From contig WHTI01000014.1 in assembly GCA_009377815.1 (NCBI GenBank), forward strand, positions 1 to 39,138: 39,138 bases of DNA, given 5' to 3'. Each line of letters starts with the position of its first letter. The first letter of the stretch is position 1. A program made the position numbers and the translations under genes. The notes under the pieces were generated by a model. It was not told the origin of the DNA and made no database searches. It saw only the letters and a list, made by a program, of their open reading frames with translations. Origin of the DNA: Actinomycetota bacterium (lineage in GTDB: Bacteria; Actinomycetota; CADDZG01; WHSQ01). Positions 1 to 5,966 of this stretch are shown one piece after another.

Positions 1-141
1 AAGGCCGCCTAATGAAGCTTCACTGCCCGAATAACGATTGCCGCCACGCGTGGTGGTGGAAGCAGCGCACGAGCGCCACGGCTTACAGCGAATGTCCGTT
101 GTGTGGCTCACTGAGCCTCAACCCCGCTGTCGCCCCGCCCC
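1..141. repeat. Terminal direct repeat, left copy (circular-contig overlap)
   Basis: The first 141 bases are identical to the last 141 bases of the window (38998-39138). The repeat runs through the end of one zinc-ribbon gene and the start of the next, with the reading frames intact across the join. This is what a circular contig looks like when an assembler leaves its k-mer overlap at both ends; 141 is a common maximum k. A true short terminal redundancy cannot be excluded from sequence alone. Confidence 0.95.
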
Positions 142-380
142 CATTTCGTCAGCTTGGGCCGCGGCGGGTGATACCTGAGTCGGCGTGTCGGTCGTGGTGC
201 AACACGCATCACTGTCAGGCCTGCGGCGAGCGGTTAGACATCCTGACGGATGCGCCCTGTACCGATGACGAGACGGGCAGTAGATGCCTCACTGGATGCG
301 CTGATGAGCGCGAGGGGGGGCCGCTGGCACGGCGCCGCCTGGCGCTGGTTCGAGAGGAGGTGTCGCTGCCATCCGACTAA
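12..380 (+). CDS. Small zinc-ribbon-like protein (122 aa)
   Basis: Unknown function. The protein carries several cysteine pairs typical of small zinc-binding folds: CPNNDC near residue 5, CPLC near residue 28, and a Cys/His cluster CRSWCNTHHCQACG around residues 59-72. The ATG overlaps the TAA of the preceding zinc-ribbon gene (TAATG), which lies at the far end of the window because the genome is circular, so the two are probably translationally coupled. It opens a run of small early genes with CxxC motifs. A larger ORF in another frame over positions 250-741 is a shadow. Possible roles are binding a host protein or nucleic acid, but nothing in the sequence decides this. Confidence 0.75.
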   Translation: MKLHCPNNDCRHAWWWKQRTSATAYSECPLCGSLSLNPAVAPPPFRQLGPRRVIPESACRSWCNTHHCQACGERLDILTDAPCTDDETGSRCLTGCADEREGGPLARRRLALVREEVSLPSD

Positions 381-394
381 CCGCGCTCTCGGCC

Positions 395-793
395 GTGGCG
401 GATGGGCCGATGACCGCCAGACGACGACAAGAGAAACGCCCCTCCCAGCAGGAACTGAGAGAGGCGCGAAAGACAGGTACAGAGATGATTTTAGCACAGA
501 CGACGAATCTAGACGAGCAAGCGCAGCTCACGAGGCTCGACGAGCAGATGGAGCGCATGCCCCAGCCGTGCCCGTATTGCCAGGCCCCGATGATCCGCCA
601 GATCGCCCTCCAGGCGTCCAGCCTCGGGCTGGGTGGCGTGGTGACGGTGTGCAGCGGGCGCTTGGATGCGCCACTGGTGCCCGTGGAGCTCTACGGGGTG
701 CCGCTGGTCTACCCGTGTGGCGCGCTCACGGCGCTCGGTGAGGACTGGGCGGCGAAGCGCTACGGCGATGACGAGAGCGAGGCGGCGGCATGA
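395..793 (+). CDS. Small early protein with CPYC motif (up to 132 aa)
   Basis: Unrecognised protein. The N-terminal third is charged and Gln/Arg-rich. A single CPYCQAP motif lies near residue 59, with further cysteines about 30 and 47 residues later (VTVCSG, YPCG), so a zinc-ribbon-like fold is possible. The start is uncertain: ATGs at 395, 410 and 485 are in frame and none has a strong Shine-Dalgarno. The longest is listed because the gap to the upstream gene is then only 14 bases. The stop overlaps the next start (ATGA), fitting an operon of tiny genes. Confidence 0.65.
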   Translation: MADGPMTARRRQEKRPSQQELREARKTGTEMILAQTTNLDEQAQLTRLDEQMERMPQPCPYCQAPMIRQIALQASSLGLGGVVTVCSGRLDAPLVPVELYGVPLVYPCGALTALGEDWAAKRYGDDESEAAA

Positions 794-1146
794 CCCCCCT
801 CGGCAACACCGGCGTCGGGCTGCCGACGAACCCGCCGAGCGTTGGCCGCGTGCTGCTCCAGTGCGAAGACCGCGGGCCGGGCCTGTATCTGACCGGGAAA
901 GGCGTGACGCTCGGGCCGCAGGAAGTCGCGGCGTTGTTTCAAGCGCTGGTGACGAACGGAACCGATCAGGATCACCCAGTCTTTGACGCGTTGGTGCAGC
1001 ACGGAGCACTGAAAGAGGGCGTCTGCATCCACGCGCATGACCGGATCGATGCTGAGGATGCCGCCGTTGGGCCTGATGGCTTCCGGTGCCCAACGTGTTA
1101 CAGCGAGATGGAGATGCTGGACCCGGAGGATTTTCGTGATGTCTGA
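790..1146 (+). CDS. Small early protein with C-terminal CPTC knuckle (118 aa)
   Basis: Function not recognised. The first 90 residues contain no motif I know. The C-terminus holds FRCPTCYSEM, half of a zinc ribbon, followed by an acidic tail. The ATG overlaps the previous stop as ATGA, and the next gene starts inside its last codons (ATGTCTGA), so it is clearly embedded in a coupled operon. It is one of a series of small Cys-pair proteins between 38.8 kb and 1.8 kb. Confidence 0.72.
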   Translation: MTPLGNTGVGLPTNPPSVGRVLLQCEDRGPGLYLTGKGVTLGPQEVAALFQALVTNGTDQDHPVFDALVQHGALKEGVCIHAHDRIDAEDAAVGPDGFRCPTCYSEMEMLDPEDFRDV

Positions 1147-1405
1147 GCGAGGCCCTGCTACTTACCGCGAGGCCCGGACCGACTGTAGTGAGTGCGGCCG
1201 GCGGGTGGAGCTTGGTCGAGAGAGCATCGTCCTCACCAACGGCGGCTGGCGGTGCACCGAGTGCCAGCGAGTTGCCGAGCGGTTGCGCGACGCCGCGCCT
1301 GAGCTCTACGAGGCCTGTTTACAAAGCCTTCGCCAGCCGCTTGCGCGGAGCACGCGTGATCAGCTGATGGCTGCGATCACGAAGGCAGAGGGAGGGCAGT
1401 CATGA
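1139..1405 (+). CDS. Zinc-ribbon protein, module copy 1 (88 aa)
   Basis: A two-knuckle zinc ribbon: CSECG near residue 16 and CTECQ near residue 39, separated by a short segment ending GGWRC. A helical C-terminal half follows, ending KAEGGQS. The ORF track extends upstream to 1037, but ATG 1139 overlaps the previous stop and starts the Cys-rich part, so it is preferred. The protein is a clear paralogue of the 97-residue protein at 1506: same knuckle spacing, same GW-C-xx-C, same C-terminal AITKAEG/AVAKAEG motif. Each copy is followed by an ADDYE-type small gene, so a two-gene unit was duplicated. Role unknown. Confidence 0.75.
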   Translation: MSERGPATYREARTDCSECGRRVELGRESIVLTNGGWRCTECQRVAERLRDAAPELYEACLQSLRQPLARSTRDQLMAAITKAEGGQS

Positions 1406-1509
1406 CGCGCCACATGGCTCTCCCCGCCGACGACTACGAGTGGCTCGTCTACGGGTCGCACGAGAAGCGCTGGCCGCTGTTCGCGCGGGTTGAAGGGCGC
1501 ACGCCATGA
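1402..1509 (+). CDS. Truncated ADDYE-motif mini-protein (35 aa), module copy 1
   Basis: Too short for the ORF track. It reads MTRHMALPADDYEWLVYG and stops after 35 residues. ATGA overlaps join it to genes on both sides, which supports translation. Its sequence matches the N-terminus of the 62-residue membrane protein at 1796 (both MALPADDYE, then a W-P segment), but it ends before the membrane span. It is either a truncated paralogue after tandem duplication or a soluble short version. No function can be assigned. Confidence 0.6.
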   Translation: MTRHMALPADDYEWLVYGSHEKRWPLFARVEGRTP

Positions 1510-1799
1510 CCGCACAAAGAGTCGCTTCCGGCAACGGCCTATCAACATTTGCCTGCAATCGTTGCGGGAAGCTGGTGGCTATTGGTCTGGATGACTACGT
1601 AGTGAGCAGCGATGGTTGGTACTGCGCGGTGTGCCGATGTGCCATCGACCGGATGTCCGACGCCGTACCTGCTCTGCTGAGGGCAGCGAAGCTCGCACTC
1701 AAGGTGTGGGAACCAGTCCTCACGGACAACCACCTGCACATCATGGCCGTGGAAAATCTCAAGAGCGCGGTCGCTAAGGCGGAAGGACGGGAGCCATGA
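1506..1799 (+). CDS. Zinc-ribbon protein, module copy 2 (97 aa)
   Basis: Zinc ribbon with CNRCG near residue 17 and CAVC near residue 40, plus an extra Cys two residues later, followed by a helical tail ending AVAKAEGREP. It is a paralogue of the protein at 1139, with the same knuckle spacing and C-terminal motif. The ATG at 1506 overlaps the stop of the 35-residue gene (ATGA), and its own stop overlaps the next ATG. Proteins of this size and fold in phages are often DNA-, RNA- or RNA-polymerase-binding; that is family knowledge, not something visible here. Confidence 0.75.
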   Translation: MTAQRVASGNGLSTFACNRCGKLVAIGLDDYVVSSDGWYCAVCRCAIDRMSDAVPALLRAAKLALKVWEPVLTDNHLHIMAVENLKSAVAKAEGREP

Positions 1800-1984
1800 G
1801 CACCCGCCGATCCATGGCCCTCCCCGCCGACGATTACGAACGCATCGTTTTTGGTGACCGCGAGGAAAAGTGGCCAATCTGGGCGCGGGTACTGGTGCTC
1901 TCGCTCTGCGTCATTGTTGGAGCGGCGTGCTGGGTCGTTGGGTATTACGCCCTGTACCTGCTTCACGGAGCGATCAGGCCATGA
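1796..1984 (+). CDS. Small single-span membrane protein with MALPADDYE N-terminus (62 aa)
   Basis: The N-terminal half is soluble and charged (MALPADDYE motif, then REEKWPIW). The C-terminal half is one long hydrophobic stretch, about residues 30-55 (VLVLSLCVIVGAACWVVGYY), which looks like a membrane span. It is the full-length relative of the 35-residue gene at 1402. Start and stop overlap the neighbouring genes. A role at the host membrane early in infection is plausible, but the protein is not recognised. Confidence 0.72.
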   Translation: MSTRRSMALPADDYERIVFGDREEKWPIWARVLVLSLCVIVGAACWVVGYYALYLLHGAIRP

Positions 1985-2340
1985 TTGCGCTGATCGTCGC
2001 GCCGCCGCTCCCGCCTGCACAGGCCATCGACGTGCTCCAGCGTGCGCGGGCCAGGATTGAGGACCCGGCGCGTTGGACGACGTGCTACCTGGCGCGTGAT
2101 GCGCAAGGAGAGCACTGCGCGCCTCAAAGTAAGGAGGCCGTCTCATGGTGCGCGCTCGGGGCGCTGCAGACAGAACTTCGCACACTCGGCGAGCGTTACG
2201 ACGAAATTCCCCGCATCTGGCGCCTGCTCCAGCCGTCGGAGCGGTTTCGAAGCACAACACAGGTCAACGATCACGAGGGCCACGCGGCGGTTTTACAGCT
2301 CTACGCCGATGCCATCGCGTACTGGGAGCGGGCGTCGTGA
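1981..2340 (+). CDS. DUF6197-like protein (119 aa)
   Basis: The layout resembles the DUF6197 family as I remember it: a leading helix, WTTCYLARDAQGEHC, then SWCALGALQTEL near residue 54 and a C-terminal NDHEGHAAVLQLYADAI. The function of that family is unknown, although it is common in phages and actinobacteria. The ORF track starts at 1870, but ATG 1981 overlaps the previous stop (ATGA) and begins the conserved part. It sits in the coupled early operon; its stop overlaps the GTG start of the next gene. Confidence 0.72.
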   Translation: MIALIVAPPLPPAQAIDVLQRARARIEDPARWTTCYLARDAQGEHCAPQSKEAVSWCALGALQTELRTLGERYDEIPRIWRLLQPSERFRSTTQVNDHEGHAAVLQLYADAIAYWERAS

Positions 2341-2371
2341 CCGACAACCAGATGCTCACTACCGAGCAAGT
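2336..2371 (+). repeat. 36-bp direct repeat, copy 1
   Basis: This sequence recurs exactly at 3278-3313. It spans the GTG start and the first codons of two paralogous small genes (peptide MTDNQMLTTEQ in both). The copies are 942 bp apart and bracket a secreted lysozyme-like gene and an unknown gene. Confidence 0.95.
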
Positions 2372-2522
2372 CGCGGAGATCAGGGCGCACCTGAACAACG
2401 CACCCGAGGACGCCACGGTTATCGCGTTTGCTCGCCCCGATGCGTTCGCCCTCTGCGCCACCGTGGAGGCGCAGAGGCGAGAGAACGAGGAGCTACGGCG
2501 CAAGCTGGAGACCCGGCAGTGA
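2337..2522 (+). CDS. MTDNQMLTTEQ-family coiled-coil protein, copy 1 (61 aa, GTG start)
   Basis: Begins MTDNQMLTTEQV and ends in a heptad-like helix (CATVEAQRRENEELRRKLE), so it probably forms a short coiled coil. The GTG start is preferred over ATG 2352 because it overlaps the upstream stop (GTGA) and because the same GTG and flanking codons are conserved in the paralogue at 3279. The ORF track's long upstream extension is not credible. The two copies share their ends but differ in the middle. Function unknown. Confidence 0.7.
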   Translation: MTDNQMLTTEQVAEIRAHLNNAPEDATVIAFARPDAFALCATVEAQRRENEELRRKLETRQ

Positions 2523-2893
2523 GGACGGCGATCCTGGCGTTCCTCATCCTGGCCGCCACTGTGACCCCAGTGCAAGCGTCGCCAGCCGTGGAACAGGTGA
2601 TCGTGGAGCGGGCCGAGGCGCATGGCGTCTCGCCGTGGGCTCTTAGGCAAACGCTCGGCTGTGAGACTGGCTGGACCTGGAATCGATGGGCGGTAGGGGC
2701 GAGTGGTGAGCTAGGAATAGCCCAGCTTCATCCCTACGGGCTTCTGCCGACCTTCTTTGCCTACGGCTATAGCGATCCCTACAGCGTCTGGCAGGCCGTG
2801 GACTTCACCGCAGTCATGTTCGCCCAAGGAATGGCCACTCATTGGAGCTGTTACTGGACCAGGGTACTCGGGAGCGTTCCGCCGTGGTGGTAG
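2519..2893 (+). CDS. Secreted lytic transglycosylase / lysozyme-like protein (124 aa)
   Basis: Residues 1-20 form a signal peptide (VRTAILAFLILAATVTPVQA, cut after QA). The mature part resembles the soluble lytic transglycosylase/lysozyme fold: helix AVEQVIVERAEAHGVSPWAL, catalytic Glu candidate in GCETGW (E49), then GASGELGIAQLHPYG, which corresponds to the family's GxxGLMQ motif. C48 and a later Cys (WSCYW) may pair outside the cytoplasm. GTG 2519 overlaps the preceding stop (GTGA). It would cleave peptidoglycan glycan strands. Its place in the early region, far from the late amidase, is odd: it may serve superinfection control, or be a second lysin. The domain is short, so a catalytically dead version is possible. 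Confidence 0.72.
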   Translation: MRTAILAFLILAATVTPVQASPAVEQVIVERAEAHGVSPWALRQTLGCETGWTWNRWAVGASGELGIAQLHPYGLLPTFFAYGYSDPYSVWQAVDFTAVMFAQGMATHWSCYWTRVLGSVPPWW

Positions 2894-2952
2894 TGAAACC
2901 CATTTCAGAAAGATTCTGGATCAACCGCCTAGGACCACGGAGGGCGTGACGA

Positions 2953-3282
2953 ATGTACGCGATAGCGAAGCGATTCACGGCTGAGGAAAGGCGGACAGCT
3001 TTCGAGCTGTGGAGCGCGGGAGATGAAAACGTCTGTCCCATAGGTGCGCTGCTCCGTGCGCGATTCCACAATCAGGACTATTCCCATCCGATTCCCGAGG
3101 AAGTCGCAGCGGTGCTCGCACCGTATGACGCCAATAACGATGACTCCTTCCAAGTGTGGATGAGTGTGGATGCTGAGGCTACCCGGTTTATCAAGGACTA
3201 TGAAATCGGTCGAATGGGAAGGCTTTTGACAGCCCTTGGGCTCCGAGAGACAGACACCGAAGCCCGGGAGCTGAATCCGTGA
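2953..3282 (+). CDS. Unknown early protein (109 aa)
   Basis: No recognisable motif. It is predicted soluble and mixed helical, with VCPIGALLRARF in the middle, a segment resembling small 'CALGAL' phage proteins. The ATG has a reasonable GGAGGG upstream (about 2940). The DNA is noticeably less GC-rich than its neighbours, suggesting separate acquisition. Together with the lysozyme-like gene it lies between the two 36-bp direct repeats. Its TGA overlaps the GTG start of the next gene. Confidence 0.62.
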   Translation: MYAIAKRFTAEERRTAFELWSAGDENVCPIGALLRARFHNQDYSHPIPEEVAAVLAPYDANNDDSFQVWMSVDAEATRFIKDYEIGRMGRLLTALGLRETDTEARELNP

Positions 3283-3313
3283 CCGACAACCAGATGCTCA
3301 CTACCGAGCAAGT
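3278..3313 (+). repeat. 36-bp direct repeat, copy 2
   Basis: Exact copy of 2336-2371, again covering a GTG start and the first codons of a small gene. After the identical block the two copies diverge, then share GAGATCAGGG. Confidence 0.95.
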
Positions 3314-3497
3314 TCACGAGATCAGGGAGCATGCCAGGAACGCCACCAAGCCGTCCAAGGGCCAGGTGGCGGGCCAGAGCATCACGCTCCTTGGAATAGC
3401 AATGTCCAACGTGCCCGCGTTATGCACGACTGTAGAGCTGCTTCGCCAAGAACTAGATGAATTGAAAGCGCTCATCCGGGAGCTGCAGGCCGAGTGA
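3279..3497 (+). CDS. MTDNQMLTTEQ-family coiled-coil protein, copy 2 (72 aa, GTG start)
   Basis: Paralogue of the protein at 2337. It has the same first 12 residues and a similar C-terminal helix (LCTTVELLRQELDELKALIRE), with a longer, different middle containing QVAGQSITLLGIA. The GTG overlaps the TGA of the upstream gene. The C-terminal leucine pattern suggests a coiled coil, so the two copies may form mixed oligomers. Function unknown. Confidence 0.7.
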   Translation: MTDNQMLTTEQVHEIREHARNATKPSKGQVAGQSITLLGIAMSNVPALCTTVELLRQELDELKALIRELQAE

Positions 3498-3694
3498 TGG
3501 GGAGCGAGGGCGCTCCGATGGACACCGCGCTGACCCTGGAAGAGCAGGCCGCGATGGCGCGGCTGGACCGGGCTCGTGAGCATGCGGCGCGGGAGATGGA
3601 GCGCTACTGGGCCGAGTGGAGTTTTCGGCGCGACTACCAGCAGCGCTACACGCCGCTTGGTGAGCGCGGTAGCAGCGTGAGGAGGGTGGCGTGA
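3497..3694 (+). CDS. Small charged helical protein (65 aa)
   Basis: MGSEGAPMDTALTLEEQ, then a long charged helix rich in Arg, Glu and Ala, ending RRVA. ATG 3497 overlaps the previous TGA (TGATG); GTG 3494 is one codon upstream. No family recognised. It closes the coupled run of small early genes before the methyltransferase. Confidence 0.6.
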   Translation: MGSEGAPMDTALTLEEQAAMARLDRAREHAAREMERYWAEWSFRRDYQQRYTPLGERGSSVRRVA

Positions 3695-3733
3695 TGGGGT
3701 GTCACTGGGCTGTGAGTAGCGCGTGATGCGGTT

Positions 3734-4939
3734 GTGAGTCGGATTGATGATGTCGTTTCGGAGAATGCTGCTGTGATGGATTCGTATCGCGCACTTGATA
3801 AGGAATCTGATCTTGACACGCTTGCCGAGGAGATCAGGGGATTGGAAGCGGACGCGCTCGGCCATGCGCAACAGGCCATCGCCTTGAAGGTTCAGATTGG
3901 TGAGCGCTTGCTAGCCGCCAAAGAGCAATTGAAGCACGGCGAGTTCCTTGTCTGGCTCGGAACCAAATGCGGCTATAACCAGCGGCACGCTTACAAGCTC
4001 ATGCACCTAGCGAGAAACTTGCCACGCGTGGCAAGTTTGCCACCAGACACGAGTCTGCGCGGCGCTCTTGAAGCCATCAGTGAAGAGCTGCATCAAGAGC
4101 AGCGGAAGGCGCGAGATGAGGAGCGCGCATCAGCGCCCATCCCAGCTGTGGAGCTACCGTCGTCGGTAGACATTGAGGTTGCGGACGCGGCCGATCTTCC
4201 GCTCTCCGATGGCGAGGTCGATTTAATCGTCACCAGCCCGCCTTACGGATTGGGCATCGACTACCAGGATAGCGACGACGACGAAGGCTACGGTGTCTAC
4301 ATGGAGCATGTGCAAGCGTGGTGCGCGGAGCTCTATCGCGTCGCGGCGCAGCAGGGGCGCATCTGTCTGAACGTGCCCCTCGACGTGACGCGCGGTGGAA
4401 CCAAGCCGTTCTACGCGGACTGGCTGGAGCGGCTGCGGGTCGCGGGCTGGCAGTACCGCTGCACCATCGTGTGGAACGAGGGGAACATCAACAAGAGCAT
4501 CGCGCGAGGAAGCGTCGATTCCCCTGCCTCACCGCACGTGATCGCGCCGGTGGAAGTGATCCTGGTGATGCATAAGGGTGAATGGAATCTTCGCAGGAAC
4601 GGCCCGCATGACCTGGAGCATGGGGATTGGCTCGACTGGACGAATGGGCTCTGGACGTTTGGCGGCGCCTATCGGAGCGACCATCCGGCGCCTTTTCCGG
4701 AAGAGCTTCCACGGCGCTGTATTGCGCTCTTCAGCTTTCGCGGCGATACGGTGATCGACCCCTTTCTGGGATCGGGAACAACAGCGGTTGTCGCTGGGCG
4801 GATGGGGCGGCGAACGCTTGGCTTTGACCACTCGCCGCGATACATCGCACTGGCGCGAGCACGACTGGCGGAAGGAGAAGGGAATCATGCAACTGAAGAT
4901 CGACGACTTGCAGCCGTGGGCGAGAAAAGCTCTCGATGA
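3734..4939 (+). CDS. DUF3102-DNA methyltransferase fusion (401 aa)
   Basis: Residues about 40-95 match a DUF3102-like helical domain (IGERLLAAKEQLKHGEFLVW, then an HTH-like YNQRHAYKLMHLA). Residues about 145-380 are an amino-DNA methyltransferase of the beta arrangement. The catalytic motif TSPPYG (167-172) comes first and the AdoMet-binding motif DPFLGSGTT (342-350) near the end. TSPPY is typical of N4-cytosine enzymes but also occurs in N6-adenine ones. No restriction enzyme is adjacent, so it is probably an orphan enzyme that shields phage DNA or marks control sites. The GTG 3734 start has no clear Shine-Dalgarno; ATG 3776 is the alternative. The first 250 bp are more AT-rich than the rest, consistent with a recent domain join. 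Confidence 0.88.
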   Translation: MSRIDDVVSENAAVMDSYRALDKESDLDTLAEEIRGLEADALGHAQQAIALKVQIGERLLAAKEQLKHGEFLVWLGTKCGYNQRHAYKLMHLARNLPRVASLPPDTSLRGALEAISEELHQEQRKARDEERASAPIPAVELPSSVDIEVADAADLPLSDGEVDLIVTSPPYGLGIDYQDSDDDEGYGVYMEHVQAWCAELYRVAAQQGRICLNVPLDVTRGGTKPFYADWLERLRVAGWQYRCTIVWNEGNINKSIARGSVDSPASPHVIAPVEVILVMHKGEWNLRRNGPHDLEHGDWLDWTNGLWTFGGAYRSDHPAPFPEELPRRCIALFSFRGDTVIDPFLGSGTTAVVAGRMGRRTLGFDHSPRYIALARARLAEGEGNHATEDRRLAAVGEKSSR

Positions 4940-5069
4940 AGCCTACAGGTCATCAGAACGACGTGGCGGAAGAGCCAGTCGTGAGGATTTCAGCGAGGGC
5001 TTCATTGCCGCCCTTGTCTGGGCCCGGTCCTGGTCCTCGTTCAGACCTGAGAGCAGGCCAGGACCGTAA
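4887..5069 (+). CDS. Small early protein overlapping the methyltransferase end (60 aa)
   Basis: MQLKIDDLQPWARKALDEAY, followed by a Ser/Arg-rich segment and SEGFIAALVWARSW. It starts 53 bases before the methyltransferase stop, in another frame, with a strong AAGGAGAAGG upstream. The ORF track starts at 4788, but that start lies inside the methyltransferase without a ribosome site. No family recognised. The same frame stays open after its TAA all the way into the next gene (5184). Confidence 0.6.
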   Translation: MQLKIDDLQPWARKALDEAYRSSERRGGRASREDFSEGFIAALVWARSWSSFRPESRPGP

Positions 5070-5183
5070 ACGCGTGACGCGGAGAGGGGGTGGTGCGCTG
5101 ACCGTGACCGACTGATTGACTTATCCGCCGACTACCTCGCCCTGCGCGCGGCGATCCAGGAGCGCGCCAGAGAGGAAGCTGAG

Positions 5184-5888
5184 ATGACCATTCTCAGGAA
5201 AGCAACAGATCAACAGCAGAGTGAATGGATTCCCGTACCAGAGGGGCTCTGGCGGTGGAGGACTGGAAAGCCTACCGTTCTGCGTTCCCAAATCTACGAC
5301 AACTACCAGGTCCGTTTCCCCCTCACGCTTACGGAAGCAGAGAAGGAGCGCCTGAAAGAAGAAGCGGGCGATCCGCCCGAGGGTGTCAACCAGTCCTGGA
5401 GAACGATGTACTCGGCTGGGCTGAGCCTGGGCTACGTCCAGCGCAGCGGGGAATACAAGAGTACCAAGCTCGTGGACTTCCTGGCCGCCTGTTTCGGTTC
5501 CACAAACAGCAAGAAGCTCCGCTCGTGGATCGCTGACGGTGGAGGCCCCGACCTCTCCGACGACCTGACGGAAGACCAGGAAGTCGAAGAGATCGAGGAC
5601 TGGCTGAGCTGGGTCGAGGACCTTGAGGTGTACGGCACGGTGCGCCATGAGGCGGACAAGAAGCAGGCCGGTGTGACGTGGTCCCGCTTCTCAGGCCCCT
5701 TACCTGTCGGCTCGATTCCAGGACAGCCGGACAAAGAGTACCAGGGGCTCGCGAAAGGAAAGCTCCAGGCCATGATGGCTGAGGACGTGGCTCCTGAAGA
5801 AGCCAAGCCCGAGAAGCCGAAGGCGGACATCGATGCGTACGACGCGATGTTCGAGTCCCCCAGTGACGAGGAGAAGGTGCCCGCGTAG
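5184..5888 (+). CDS. Putative single-stranded DNA-binding-like replication protein (234 aa)
   Basis: Not firmly recognised. It starts with a beta-like segment (WIPVPEGLWRWRTG...), passes through YKSTKLVDFLAACFG near residue 90 and an acidic stretch, and ends in a charged tail (DIDAYDAMFESPSDEEKVPA). The start with PVPEG, the KLxDFL segment and an acidic C-terminus resemble phage DUF669/SSB-type proteins, and the next gene is the primase-helicase. That role is therefore likely but unproven. ATG 5184 has a good GAGGAAG. The 114 bases upstream are open in the same frame, back to the stop of the previous gene. Confidence 0.6.
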   Translation: MTILRKATDQQQSEWIPVPEGLWRWRTGKPTVLRSQIYDNYQVRFPLTLTEAEKERLKEEAGDPPEGVNQSWRTMYSAGLSLGYVQRSGEYKSTKLVDFLAACFGSTNSKKLRSWIADGGGPDLSDDLTEDQEVEEIEDWLSWVEDLEVYGTVRHEADKKQAGVTWSRFSGPLPVGSIPGQPDKEYQGLAKGKLQAMMAEDVAPEEAKPEKPKADIDAYDAMFESPSDEEKVPA

Positions 5889-5893
5889 GCGGG

Positions 5894-5954
5894 CAGCGCT
5901 GGCCCGGTGGCAGTTCTCTATGAGACTCCAGGCTCGACTCCTGGCAGCGCTCCA
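5894..5954 (+). other. tRNA-like sequence / possible attachment-site remnant
   Basis: The 78-base gap before the primase holds a tRNA-like fold. A 7-bp outer helix (AGCGCTG 5895-5901 with CAGCGCT 5945-5951) stacks directly on a 5-bp stem with a T-loop-like 7-base loop (CCAGG-CTCGACT-CCTGG, 5928-5944), then CCA (5952-5954). The middle has only one imperfect hairpin (GTTCTC-TAT-GAGAC). There is no D-arm, no standard anticodon arm and no spare discriminator base, so it is not a normal tRNA. It could be a decayed tRNA, a tRNA mimic, or an attP core copied from the 3' end of a host tRNA. The GTG-started ORF extension through it (5907) is spurious. Confidence 0.45.
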
Positions 5955-5966
5955 GTAGAGAGGCGC

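Noticed and set aside
250-741. 163-residue plus-strand ORF across two small genes
   Set aside because: Overlaps both zinc-binding genes in another frame and has an Arg/Ala/Gly-only composition.
3693-3725. 10-residue ORF before the methyltransferase
   Set aside because: Too short to support and no conserved feature; only the spacing to the next GTG could make it a leader peptide.
5894-5954. Functional amber-suppressor tRNA (CTA in the central hairpin)
   Set aside because: CTA can be read near a loop, but no 5-bp anticodon stem forms around it, base 37 would be T, and the D-arm is missing.
5907-5966. GTG-started N-terminal extension of the primase
   Set aside because: Its codons are the tRNA-like element (YETPGSTPGSAP); a good ribosome site precedes ATG 5967 instead.
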